Positions 53,113 through 61,359 of a stretch of DNA of 64,000 bases are shown here, in pieces (the first letter of the stretch is position 1; the number at the start of each line of letters is the position of its first letter). This DNA comes from an uncultured Lachnospiraceae bacterium. GTDB taxonomy: Bacteria > Bacillota > Clostridia > Lachnospirales > Lachnospiraceae. Position numbers and translations under genes: made by a program. Below the pieces are notes generated by a model, which was given only the letters and a program-made list of their open reading frames with translations, did no database searches and had not been told where the DNA came from. The DNA lies in contig ONEK01000003.1 in assembly GCA_900316855.1 (NCBI GenBank), forward strand, positions 1 to 64,000, read 5' to 3'.

Positions 53113-54591
53113 TCAGACTGCCGCAGGCGCAGAAGCTCCCTTCAGCTTTTCGATCGCGGAGCCGATTCTTTCAAGGGATTCGTCCCTCCCCAGGAGCTCC
53201 ATGATCTGCGTCGCGCCGGCAGGTGTCACAGCCTTGCCTGATACCGCGATGCGGAGTGCCCAGATCACCGTCTTGTTCTTGAACTCATGAGACGCGGCGT
53301 AATCCGCGAGAATCGAAAACAGAGCGTCGTTCGTGAAATCCGGTGCCTCTTTCAGGACCGGCGCGAGGTCCGTCAGGATCTGCAGGGAATTCTCAAACGT
53401 TGTCTTCTGCTTTTTATTCTCAAAAAGGCTGACGTCGTAGTCCGGCAGGGCGTCAAAGAAGTCCACCTCGCCTGCAATATCCGGAAAGATCTCGATTCTG
53501 GTCCTCACCATCTCGGAGATCTGGTGCAGGTCAATGCCGGGCGTTTTTACCGCTTCCTTCAGGTACGGAAGTGCCTTTTCATAGAACACCTCCGGATCCA
53601 TCTTTTTGAAATATTCGCCGTTCATCCAGCGGAGCTTCTGGTAGTCGAACACCGCCGGCGACTTGCCGATCCGGTGATAGTCGAATTCCTTCACAAGCTC
53701 CTCCAGCGAGAAGATCTCATTGTCGGAATCCGGACTCCAGCCGAGCAGGGCGATGAAGTTCACGACCGCCTCCGGCAGGAAGCCCTGTTCGATCAGATCC
53801 TCGTAGGACGAGTGGCCGGAGCGCTTGGAGAGCTTCTTGTGCTCCTCGTCCGTGATGAGCGGGCAGTGGATGTATTTCGGCACCGGCCAGCCGAACGCCT
53901 CGTACAGGCGGTTGTATTTGGGCGTGGAGGAAATATATTCGTTGCCGCGCACCACATGGGTGATCCCCATCAGGTGATCATCCACGACGTTGGCAAAGTT
54001 ATAGGTAGGATAGCCGTCGGACTTGATGAGGATCATGTCGTCCAGCTCCTTGTTCTCCACCGTGATGTCTCCGTAGAGCTCATCGTGGAACGTCGTCGTT
54101 CCGGTTGTCGGATTATTCTGCCGGATGACGTAGGGCATGCCGGCAGCGAGGTTCGCCTCAACCTCCTCCTTCGACAGATGCAGGCAGTGCTTGTCATAGA
54201 CGGAGATTTCCTTCCCGTCGACCACCTGCTTCAGGGTCTCGAGGCGCTCCGGCGTGCAGAAGCAGTAATAGGCTTCGCCCTTGTCGATGAGCTGCCTTGC
54301 ATACTTCATGTAGAGTCCGCTCTTTACCCGCTCGGACTGCACATAAGGGCCGACCGGCCCGCCAAGGTCCGGGGACTCGTCCGGAGCAAGACCGGTCTCG
54401 CCGATCGTGTGGTTGATGATGTCCACGGCGCCCTCGAGTTCCCTCTTCTGGTCCGTGTCCTCGATCCGGAGAATAAAATCCCCGCCCTCGTGCTTCGCAA
54501 TGAGGTAAGCGTATAAAGCGGTCCTTAAATTCCCGACGTGCATCCGCCCGGTAGGCGACGGTGCGAACCTGGTCCTGATTTTCTCTGCCAT
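53113..54591 (-). CDS. gltX: Glutamyl-tRNA synthetase
   Basis: Charges tRNA-Glu, and perhaps tRNA-Gln for later amidation. Seen: RFAPSPTGRMHVGNLRTAL (HIGH-like motif as HVGN), IEDTDQKR, the Rossmann and connective regions, and KLSKRSG (KMSKS equivalent). The C-terminal helical domain is anticodon-binding. 492 aa is normal. The helicase gene follows after about 110 bp. No T-box is visible upstream. Confidence 0.97.
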   Translation of the reverse strand: MAEKIRTRFAPSPTGRMHVGNLRTALYAYLIAKHEGGDFILRIEDTDQKRELEGAVDIINHTIGETGLAPDESPDLGGPVGPYVQSERVKSGLYMKYARQLIDKGEAYYCFCTPERLETLKQVVDGKEISVYDKHCLHLSKEEVEANLAAGMPYVIRQNNPTTGTTTFHDELYGDITVENKELDDMILIKSDGYPTYNFANVVDDHLMGITHVVRGNEYISSTPKYNRLYEAFGWPVPKYIHCPLITDEEHKKLSKRSGHSSYEDLIEQGFLPEAVVNFIALLGWSPDSDNEIFSLEELVKEFDYHRIGKSPAVFDYQKLRWMNGEYFKKMDPEVFYEKALPYLKEAVKTPGIDLHQISEMVRTRIEIFPDIAGEVDFFDALPDYDVSLFENKKQKTTFENSLQILTDLAPVLKEAPDFTNDALFSILADYAASHEFKNKTVIWALRIAVSGKAVTPAGATQIMELLGRDESLERIGSAIEKLKGASAPAAV

Positions 54592-54768
54592 GTTAACTGC
54601 AATTCCTTTCCCGGGAGCTGTTCATAATACCCTTCTTACCAGTTCCCTTTCAATAACGGCCTGCCGTCAGCCCTTCTGCGAAGGCGGGCACCCCTCAGTA
54701 TAAGCGTGATGAGGCGTTAATTCAAGAAAAAGCCATCTCCTCAGAATGCCGGAAGCACTCTGCCGGTC

Positions 54769-55767
54769 TCACCCCGCGTACCCAAGCGTGCGGTTCACAA
54801 CACTCCGGTAAGTGCCTTCGCCGTGCCATGCCCGGTAGTTGTGCATCGTGATGTCGAGGATGTTCTCCACCGTGATATCGAGATGATAGTTTCCCGTGAT
54901 GTGCGGCGTAATGTACAGGCCCGGCACGGAAAAGAGGGGATCGTGGTCCGGCAGGGGCTCCCTCTCGCACACATCGAGCCAGATTCCGCCAAAGTGTGAA
55001 GTCACGGACGGATCGAGAAGCGCGGAATTGTCGATCACATTGCCGCGCCCGACGTTCAGGAGGTACGAGCCCTCCTTGCAGGCAAGTAGCGTATCCCGGT
55101 CAAACAGGTGAAACGTCGCACTGCCCGCGGGAAGGCACAGGGCAATATTATCCGCTTTCGAGACCTCCGTCCTCAGCTCCTCCATGGAATGGATCTCATC
55201 GAAGCCCTCCGGGCAGATGCCGGAGCGCCTGCGGATGCCGGAGATGACCGTCTTCCTTCCGGAGGCGCCGGGATCTCCGCTTGTTCCGAGAGAACGGACG
55301 CGCCTTGCAAATTCCGTGCCGATGTTGCCGGTTCCGACGACAAGGACCCGCTTCCCGATGGGGCTTGCCACATTCCCCTCGTCCTTCCAGATCCCGTCCT
55401 TCTGATTCTGAAGATAGGCGGGAATCCGCTTCATCATCATAAGCAGCATGCAGACCATATATTCGGAGATCGCGGTCCCGTAGGCACCCGTGGAGCAGGT
55501 AAGGACCGCCTCTTCCCGGAGGATGCCCGGCTTGGCGTACTCATCAGCGCCGGCCGTGTTCAGCTGCACCCAGGACAGCTTCGTCCCGCCCTTCAGGCAC
55601 TCCGGGTTCAGGTTGCCGATCACGGCGTCATACCCCGCAAGCTCCTCCGCCGGAAGCTCCCGGACATGACGGAAAATCATCTCATCCCCGTACCCGTCTG
55701 CGAGCGCCTTCAGTCTCCCCAGCTGCTCCTCGTTAAACGGAATCCTGACAAAAACCCTTCTTCCCAT
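54769..55767 (-). CDS. NAD-dependent D-2-hydroxyacid dehydrogenase
   Basis: 332 aa. Seen: the NAD fold VLVVGTGNIGTEFARRV, substrate-binding Arg in NVGRGNVID, Glu in DVCEREPLP, and the catalytic His in TPHITGNYHL. A Gly/Arg-rich stretch (about 165-185) is inserted after the first strand of the NAD domain. Substrate is unknown; relatives include glyoxylate, 2-ketogluconate and phosphoglycerate dehydrogenases. GAGGAGG stands 5 nt before the ATG. It lies 10 bp after the lipoprotein hydrolase gene, so the two are probably cotranscribed, though no functional link is evident. Confidence 0.88.
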   Translation of the reverse strand: MGRRVFVRIPFNEEQLGRLKALADGYGDEMIFRHVRELPAEELAGYDAVIGNLNPECLKGGTKLSWVQLNTAGADEYAKPGILREEAVLTCSTGAYGTAISEYMVCMLLMMMKRIPAYLQNQKDGIWKDEGNVASPIGKRVLVVGTGNIGTEFARRVRSLGTSGDPGASGRKTVISGIRRRSGICPEGFDEIHSMEELRTEVSKADNIALCLPAGSATFHLFDRDTLLACKEGSYLLNVGRGNVIDNSALLDPSVTSHFGGIWLDVCEREPLPDHDPLFSVPGLYITPHITGNYHLDITVENILDITMHNYRAWHGEGTYRSVVNRTLGYAG

Positions 55768-55777
55768 GACAGCCTCC

Positions 55778-56836
55778 TCATTGGTTCGAATACTGATAAA
55801 ACAGCTGCGCGAGCCTCCCGATCATCTCCTCGCCGCCCGCGTTGTACGAGTAGACGCCCAGAACGAACGGCGTGCTGCCGTACACAATACCGGAGCAGTT
55901 GTCGTAGCCGTCCCGGTGTCCGTATTTCTGCGCGATCGTGACGCCGGAAATATAGTGCTTATAATACTGGCCGGGCTGCGCCGCCTGCAGGTAGCCCAGG
56001 GCTTCCTGATACTCCCCGGAGTGGTCGTACAGGTAATGCGACACGTCCATGATCTGCCGCGCGCAGAACGTGTTGTGGTGGTAGTAGCTGTCCGCCGTCT
56101 CGGCGTCGGTAAGCGTCATGTATCTGCGCATGTCGCGCTTCAGGACATCATAGCTGCCGTACTGGTTCACCATGGCCTCCGACAGCTCATTGTTCGAAAA
56201 TTCCAGACTCTGGTGGTGGCACTCGCCAAGGCTCGTTCCCGTTCCCTGAATGATGTCGCTGCCGGAAATCGTTCCTGCCGCCTGCCGGTCGTAATACAGC
56301 AGGTTCAGCGGCAGCTTGTAGGTGCTGGCCGCGTCGAACTGCCTGAGCTCGTTGACATAGCACGTCTCCCCTGTGGAAAGGTTTAGATACGCGCAGGCGA
56401 AATTATCTGTATTCAGGCCATTCTCCGCAAGGAACTGATTGACAAGCGCCGTCAGCTCCTCCGAACTCCCCGTCGCCGTCACGGCGGGCAGCTGCGGCTC
56501 ATTCGCCGCTGTCACACCCGCTTCCGGACCCTCCGTTGTGCCCTGTGCAGGATCCTGCGTTGATCCTTCCGCGGCATCCTCCGCTGTCACTACACCCGCG
56601 GCGGCTTCACTCCCGTCCGGTGAGCCTGCTGCCCCGCCGGTCCTGTCTGCTCTGTCATCGGGAATCGTTTCCCAGTAGGACGTGACAGCAGAGCTTCCCG
56701 CTCCGGCTTCTGCCATGCCCCCGGAAGAAACCCCCGGCAATGCCGCGTCCGCACAGCCCGCAAGGAAGAGTTCTGCCGCGGCGAGCAGAGCGGCAGCCGT
56801 TATGATTGCCCCGGTTCTGATCCTGTCCTGCTTCAT
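55778..56836 (-). CDS. Lipoprotein with class A beta-lactamase-like serine hydrolase domain
   Basis: 352 aa from the ATG at 56836. Lipobox LAGC (Cys28), then a low-complexity Ala/Gly/Thr/Glu linker (about 30-120), then a serine hydrolase domain with STYK (Ser171, Lys174), SNN in FSNNELSE, and KYG where KTG is usual. The layout matches PF13354-type hydrolases that act on or bind cell-wall material more than true beta-lactamases. A module A hairpin lies 20 bp upstream of the start. It is followed 10 bp later by the D-2-hydroxyacid dehydrogenase gene. Confidence 0.75.
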   Translation of the reverse strand: MKQDRIRTGAIITAAALLAAAELFLAGCADAALPGVSSGGMAEAGAGSSAVTSYWETIPDDRADRTGGAAGSPDGSEAAAGVVTAEDAAEGSTQDPAQGTTEGPEAGVTAANEPQLPAVTATGSSEELTALVNQFLAENGLNTDNFACAYLNLSTGETCYVNELRQFDAASTYKLPLNLLYYDRQAAGTISGSDIIQGTGTSLGECHHQSLEFSNNELSEAMVNQYGSYDVLKRDMRRYMTLTDAETADSYYHHNTFCARQIMDVSHYLYDHSGEYQEALGYLQAAQPGQYYKHYISGVTIAQKYGHRDGYDNCSGIVYGSTPFVLGVYSYNAGGEEMIGRLAQLFYQYSNQ

Positions 56837-56855
56837 TCTGCTGAATTTTCCCTTT

Positions 56856-56906
56856 ATGCCTGTGTCAGCAGGCATTCAACGAGTGAAATCCGCAAAGGCG
56901 GCTTCC
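56856..56906. repeat. Module A and degenerate module B before the lipoprotein hydrolase
   Basis: ATGCCTG-TGTCAG-CAGGCAT (56856-56875) followed by GAAATCCGC-AAAG-GCGGCTTC (about 56885-56904). On the coding strand B comes first and A is 20 bp before the start codon, as upstream of rpoD. Confidence 0.65.
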
Positions 56907-56936
56907 CGTGCGTGAAACAGCCGTCCCTGTTCCGCG

Positions 56937-57437
56937 CTAAAACGACAGATCCCGCTCCGAGCAGGGCTCCTCGTCCTCCCCGGCGGGCCTTCCCGCTTCC
57001 CTTGCGCTTTTCAGGCGCTTGTACATGCCGGACTTCGACATGCCGAGCCTTTCCGCTGTCTTCTGTGCTCCGTCCCGGCGGATGAGCGTCTCCACCTTCT
57101 CCACGGTCGCGGGATGCATCACCCCGTCGTCATCCGGAAACCGGACCTCCTTCATATCGCGTCCCGCAAATCTCGTCCGGATATTGCGGACATTGTTCTC
57201 CTTCAGGTTCACGCGCAGTGTCGCCAGCGTGAAGCCTCCGAACTTCGATTCCGACAGCTCGAACGTCACACCGACGCCGCGGCAGATCTCATTGAGACGT
57301 TCCACGGCGGCAGCGTCCTCGGGCTCAATGCCCGAAAGGCGGAACGAATAAGTACTGCCGTGCTCCGCGTCGAGAATCTCGCGGCGTTCCCTGGCCCGTT
57401 CCTTCTTCTGTTGTCTCGAGAATTCCTGCTCGTCCAC
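56937..57437 (-). CDS. Small protein with C-terminal helix-turn-helix, unknown
   Basis: 166 aa. It starts with a highly charged helix (RQQKKERARERREIL), has a central region with FGGFTLATLRVNL and NIRTRFAGRDMKEVRF, and ends with DGAQKTAERLGMSKSGMYKRLKSARE, a recognisable helix-turn-helix. The start is GTG at 57437, six bases after the dut stop, so the gene is in an operon with dut. It could be a regulator or DNA-binding accessory protein; no known family was recognised. Confidence 0.65.
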   Translation of the reverse strand: MDEQEFSRQQKKERARERREILDAEHGSTYSFRLSGIEPEDAAAVERLNEICRGVGVTFELSESKFGGFTLATLRVNLKENNVRNIRTRFAGRDMKEVRFPDDDGVMHPATVEKVETLIRRDGAQKTAERLGMSKSGMYKRLKSAREAGRPAGEDEEPCSERDLSF

Positions 57438-57443
57438 CGCCTG

Positions 57444-57878
57444 TCATCTCCCGGTGGAGCCGAAGCCGCCTCCGCCGCGTTCTGTCTCCGACAGCTCATC
57501 CGCTTCCTCAAAATCAACGGAAAGGTAGGGAATGACCACCATCTGCGCGATGCGCTCCCCCGACGTAACCGTGCGGGAACTGTCCGAATCATTGTGCAGG
57601 GCAATTTTCCATTCCCCGCGGTAATCGGAGTCCACGACGCCGACACAGTTGCCGGGCCGCAGCTGCTCCTTCGCGGCAAGGCCGGACCTTGCGAAGATTG
57701 CGCCGAAATACCCTTCCGGTATTTCCATGGTCAGTCCCGTGGATACCATGACCGTCTCATGCGGCCGGATGACAATATCCTCCGCAAGGTCAGCGTACAG
57801 ATCATATCCTGCCGCACTCCGGCTGCCCCTTGTTGGCAGCACCGCCGTTGATGTCAGTCTGTGAATCCTGATCTTCAT
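57444..57878 (-). CDS. dut: Deoxyuridine 5'-triphosphate nucleotidohydrolase
   Basis: Hydrolyses dUTP to dUMP, keeping uracil out of DNA. All five trimeric-dUTPase motifs are seen: AGYDLYADL, RSGLAAK, GNCVGVVDSDYRGEW, GERIAQMVVIP, and the C-terminal arm ETERGGGGFGSTG. 144 aa is standard. The gene is followed by the HTH protein after 6 bp and lies near rnhA. Confidence 0.97.
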   Translation of the reverse strand: MKIRIHRLTSTAVLPTRGSRSAAGYDLYADLAEDIVIRPHETVMVSTGLTMEIPEGYFGAIFARSGLAAKEQLRPGNCVGVVDSDYRGEWKIALHNDSDSSRTVTSGERIAQMVVIPYLSVDFEEADELSETERGGGGFGSTGR

Positions 57879-57988
57879 GTATTTCCATCACCTTTCGATC
57901 CAAATGATTGCTTCTGTATGTGCACAGTGCAGGAAAGCCCTCCCTGGCAGCGGCGGCAGACAGCTGCCGGACCGATGTCCCGGATCGT

Positions 57989-58474
57989 TTACTGCAGCTT
58001 CTCCACGTTCGGCCTGCGAACGCCCGCCATGGCATCGGCCGCGGCGGTCGCGAGCGCATCGCACCGCTCGTTCTCCGGCTGCCCGTTGTGTCCCTTCACC
58101 CAGTGAAACGTCACCGCATGCCGGGATACGGCAGCAATCAGCCTCTTCCACAGGTCCTGGTTTTTCACCCGCTCATTCGAGGAGGTCTTCCACCCCTTCT
58201 TCTGCCACGAGTCCACCCAGTGCTTCTGAAAACCGTTCACGACATAGCTGGAATCGGAATAGAGATCCACATCGCACGGCCGGTTCAGGGCTTCGAGCGC
58301 CATGATGGCACCCAAAAGCTCCATCCGGTTGTTCGACGTCGGATTGAAGCCCTCACTCAGCTCCTTCTCGTGCAGGTTCCCCTGCGAATCCAGATACTGG
58401 AGAACCGCGCCGTACCCTCCCGGACCGTCCGGGTTGCCCCGGGCGGCGCCGTCCGTATATATCGTCACGTGCAT
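57989..58474 (-). CDS. rnhA: Ribonuclease HI
   Basis: Cuts the RNA strand of RNA-DNA hybrids. Seen: first Asp in [20 protein letters not shown], Glu in [16 protein letters not shown], Asp in [11 protein letters not shown], the basic handle ([15 protein letters not shown]), and [19 protein letters not shown] with the last His and Asp. 161 aa is normal. It lies 110 bp before dut in the same direction. Confidence 0.97.
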   Translation of the reverse strand: MHVTIYTDGAARGNPDGPGGYGAVLQYLDSQGNLHEKELSEGFNPTSNNRMELLGAIMALEALNRPCDVDLYSDSSYVVNGFQKHWVDSWQKKGWKTSSNERVKNQDLWKRLIAAVSRHAVTFHWVKGHNGQPENERCDALATAAADAMAGVRRPNVEKLQ

Positions 58475-58558
58475 ATTGCAATATTTCCTTTCAGGGAGTT
58501 ACCGGCAGTTTTACCAGTCTGCCTGTCACCGGAACAGGCCGCACAGACACAGCGCCCG

Positions 58559-59407
58559 TCAGTCCGGCTCGCCGGCACCGCCCCTGACATCCACAAGCCG
58601 CTCCTTGATCGCCGCAAAGCAGACGCTGCACAGTCCGTCCGAAATCGTGACCGGTATCTCGTCGTCGAACGTATACAGACGGATGGCGTCATCCTGGCAG
58701 AACAGGTATACAATGACCTGCTTCCTGTACGGATCGATCATCCAGTACTCACGGACACCCGCGTTCTTGTATTTCGGGAGCTTGATGAAGATGTCCTTCT
58801 TCTTCGTAGAGGGCGAAAACACCTCCGCAAGAAAGTCCGGGGCGCCGAACAGCCGCTTTCCGGTATTCAGAGCAGGATCACAGCAGATTATCACATCCGG
58901 CTGGACCATAGTCCGGTTATCCTTATCCAGCTGCACGTCGAGCGGCGCAATGTAGGGATAGCAGGGCACAGGATGCTGCTCGGCACAGTTCATCAGGCAG
59001 TGATACAGATAGCCCGCGATCACCTGATGGTTCAGGGTCGGGGAAAACATCTCATAGAGATGACCGTCAATCAGCTCGTACCGTTTATCCTCCGGAAGGG
59101 CCATGTAATCCTCGACGGTAAATTCCCCCTGCTTCTTCCCCCGGAAGGTAAATTCATCCTCCGCGCTGCTCCCGTAGACAGCAGCGGGCTCCCGTACAGC
59201 GCCGGAGTCAGAAACCGTCCCCGAAAGACTCCCCCGGTCAGATGGAAGCGCAGCCTCCAGCCGTTCTATTGTACCGCGTCTTGGCGCCGCTGTCCTGCCG
59301 CTTAAAATCTTCTGCAGCGTCCCCTTCGGAACGCCCGAGATCCTCGCCAGATCCTCAATGGAATATCCCAGCTCCTTCTTCCTTGTCCGAATATCCTCCA
59401 GTGTCAT
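58559..59407 (-). CDS. HTH (XRE-like) domain fused to Uma2-family nuclease
   Basis: 282 aa from the ATG at 59407 (GGGAGG 6 nt before). Residues 1-55 form a Cro/XRE helix-turn-helix (GYSIEDLARISGVPKGTLQKIL), residues 56-92 a linker, and 95-275 a Uma2 (DUF820) domain: GEFTVEDYMALPEDKRYELIDG, VQPDVIICCDP (Asp171), PDFLAEVFSPSTKKKD (Glu195, Lys nearby) and REYWMIDP, a PD-(D/E)xK nuclease fold. The start upstream at 59449 is ruled out by the promoter position. A self-contained regulator-nuclease or a domesticated nuclease are both possible; no antitoxin-like gene is adjacent. Confidence 0.85.
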   Translation of the reverse strand: MTLEDIRTRKKELGYSIEDLARISGVPKGTLQKILSGRTAAPRRGTIERLEAALPSDRGSLSGTVSDSGAVREPAAVYGSSAEDEFTFRGKKQGEFTVEDYMALPEDKRYELIDGHLYEMFSPTLNHQVIAGYLYHCLMNCAEQHPVPCYPYIAPLDVQLDKDNRTMVQPDVIICCDPALNTGKRLFGAPDFLAEVFSPSTKKKDIFIKLPKYKNAGVREYWMIDPYRKQVIVYLFCQDDAIRLYTFDDEIPVTISDGLCSVCFAAIKERLVDVRGGAGEPD

Positions 59408-59450
59408 GACCGTCCTCCCTGAACCGAATCTGTGTTCTGTTTCTTCCATA

Positions 59451-59479
59451 ATAGTACCATATTAAGATAAAACGGTCAA
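59451..59479 (-). promoter_or_regulatory. Promoter of the HTH-Uma2 gene
   Basis: On the minus strand TTGACC (59474-59479) and TACTAT (59451-59456) are 17 bp apart, with transcription expected near 59443. This favours the start at 59407. Confidence 0.6.
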
Positions 59480-59570
59480 GTCAGATAAGCAATGGATTTA
59501 AAGCGGATTGATTATGGATCTTTTCGGTTCGATCCGGCATGACTGCCCATTCTGTCCGGATTCCCCCGGG

Positions 59571-61268
59571 TCAGCTCTCCCACCTTCCGGTCGTTTCAAA
59601 CCGCTCCGCGCGCTCCCCGGCGCGCTTTGTGAGGTCGGAATCAAAGCCGGCAGCCGCAAGGAGGAGGATTGCGTTGCGTGTGGAAGCCTTCCCCGTATAA
59701 AGCCGGTAGGAGAAGCGCACATCGCCGTTTACGATCTCCTCCTCGAAGTGATAATTCGCATAGGTGCCTTCCAGGAGCCCCGTCAGCTCGATATCATGGG
59801 TTGCCGCAAGGCACAGCACACCCATGTCCGCGAGCGCCTTAAGGAGCTCTGTCGAAGCCGCGATCCGCTCGATCGTATTCGTTCCCCGGAGCACCTCGTC
59901 GACGCAGCAGTATACCCCTGCCCGCGCGTCACGCTTTGCGGCGTCCAGGATGCGTTTAAGGGAATGGATTTCCGCCATGAAATAGCTCTCGCCGGACGCG
60001 ATGGAATCCCGGAGTGCCATGGAGGTGTAAATGCGGTAATAAGGAGCCCTGCACGAGTCTGCCGCTGCCGTGCGGATCGTCTGCCCCAGAAGCAGGGCCA
60101 GCGAAACCGCGCGAAGGAACGTGGATTTGCCGGATGCGTTCGAGCCAGTAAGCAGCATGGGGCCGGAAAGCGTGACATCATTGGCAACCGGGTCCGCAAG
60201 AAGCGGGTGAACCACTCCCACAAGTAAGAGCCCGGCCGAGGGCAAAGAGGACGGCTCCGGATGCTCCGGTGCGCACGAGACAGGAAGGCTCTTCCGGTAC
60301 GAGGCGACTGCAATCGAAGCATCGATTTTCCCGAGGATCGTCTCCAGCTCATCGATTCCGTCCCTCAAAAGACGCGTCTGACGCAGCATCGTATTGAATT
60401 TAATGAGATCGCAGTGCGTCAGGATCCGGAAATAATCGAGGAAGATATCGAGCGGATTGCCGGATGTCCGCCCCTGGCTCATCACAAGTCCCGAGAACCT
60501 GCGGAACGTCCGGAAAGAGCCGGAAAGCTCCGTAAGGCGCTGCTTCTCCGGTGCGAAGGCACTGCACGAAACCGCGCGGATCTCATCTCCCGCCGCCATG
60601 GCGCGCAGAAGGTACCGGAACGCATCCATCGCGCCGCCGATCCGGCTTCTTTCGCGAAAGTACGTCACCATATTGAGGACAAGAACGGCAATAAGGAGCA
60701 GGACGCCTGCCTGCACATGGAACACCATGACCCCGAGGGCCAAAAGCGGTGCCAGCATGGCGGCGAAGTGACCCGCGTTCCCCCGCTCCGGAATCGTATC
60801 CAGCTCCTCCAGGAAATCATACAGGGAGTATTTCCCCGTGCTGCCAAGACCTGTCAGGATCTCCTGCAGGCGAACACGCACCGCCCGATTGGCAGGATCG
60901 CCCGCAAAGGCAAGGTCCTCTTCGCGCAAGTGCTCCTGTGAAGCGTCAAGCGCCGGCGTCCTGAGGCACCAGTACAGAAACTCCTCCCCCGCGCCGCTTG
61001 CCGCCGCGTCGATGCGGCGGTACACAAGGTCGAGATCCAGGTCGTTCCAGGTGATGTCGTCAATCTGGTTCTCCTGCCTGTGGTGGCGGTAATACCCCGG
61101 AACGCAGGCATAGCGCTCCGGGGACATCTTCTTGTCGGGAACGCCGCCGAAGCTCTTCTGAAGCTTTTCGCGAAGTGCCTTTGAATCCCGTCTCTTATTT
61201 AACACTCCGAGGCCGATCATCGCGGCAGTAAGCGCCGCGACCAGCCCGATGATTTCCCAGCCCGACAT
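59571..61268 (-). CDS. Membrane-associated MutS-family ATPase
   Basis: 565 aa. A membrane span opens the protein (about 4-23), a further hydrophobic hairpin lies at about 168-202, and the C-terminal part is a MutS domain V ATPase: GSNASGKSTFLRA (375-387), CCVDEVLRGTN (454-464; Walker B) and ATHDIEL (489-495). It lacks the mismatch-recognition domain I and the Smr endonuclease domain of MutS2. Such proteins belong to little-studied MutS branches. It is transcribed after the amidohydrolase gene, with a degenerate hairpin in the gap. DNA repair is not assured; the membrane spans suggest another use of the ATPase. Confidence 0.85.
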   Translation of the reverse strand: MSGWEIIGLVAALTAAMIGLGVLNKRRDSKALREKLQKSFGGVPDKKMSPERYACVPGYYRHHRQENQIDDITWNDLDLDLVYRRIDAAASGAGEEFLYWCLRTPALDASQEHLREEDLAFAGDPANRAVRVRLQEILTGLGSTGKYSLYDFLEELDTIPERGNAGHFAAMLAPLLALGVMVFHVQAGVLLLIAVLVLNMVTYFRERSRIGGAMDAFRYLLRAMAAGDEIRAVSCSAFAPEKQRLTELSGSFRTFRRFSGLVMSQGRTSGNPLDIFLDYFRILTHCDLIKFNTMLRQTRLLRDGIDELETILGKIDASIAVASYRKSLPVSCAPEHPEPSSLPSAGLLLVGVVHPLLADPVANDVTLSGPMLLTGSNASGKSTFLRAVSLALLLGQTIRTAAADSCRAPYYRIYTSMALRDSIASGESYFMAEIHSLKRILDAAKRDARAGVYCCVDEVLRGTNTIERIAASTELLKALADMGVLCLAATHDIELTGLLEGTYANYHFEEEIVNGDVRFSYRLYTGKASTRNAILLLAAAGFDSDLTKRAGERAERFETTGRWES

Positions 61269-61318
61269 CCGACCTTCCTTACTGCCGCCGAAACGGCATC
61301 CCGTGAAGCTTCAGCGGA

Positions 61319-61340
61319 TGAAATCCGCACAGGCGGCTTC
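61319..61340. repeat. Degenerate module B before the MutS-like gene
   Basis: TGAAATCCGC-ACAG-GCGGCTTC, the reduced form of module B also found at 56885, in the 91-bp gap between the amidohydrolase stop and the MutS-like start. Confidence 0.5.
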
Positions 61341-61359
61341 TTACGGATGAAACCAGTCC

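Noticed and set aside
58559..59407. Toxin-antitoxin locus or insertion sequence around the Uma2 gene
   Set aside because: No partner gene, inverted terminal repeats or target duplications are seen; the neighbours are housekeeping genes.
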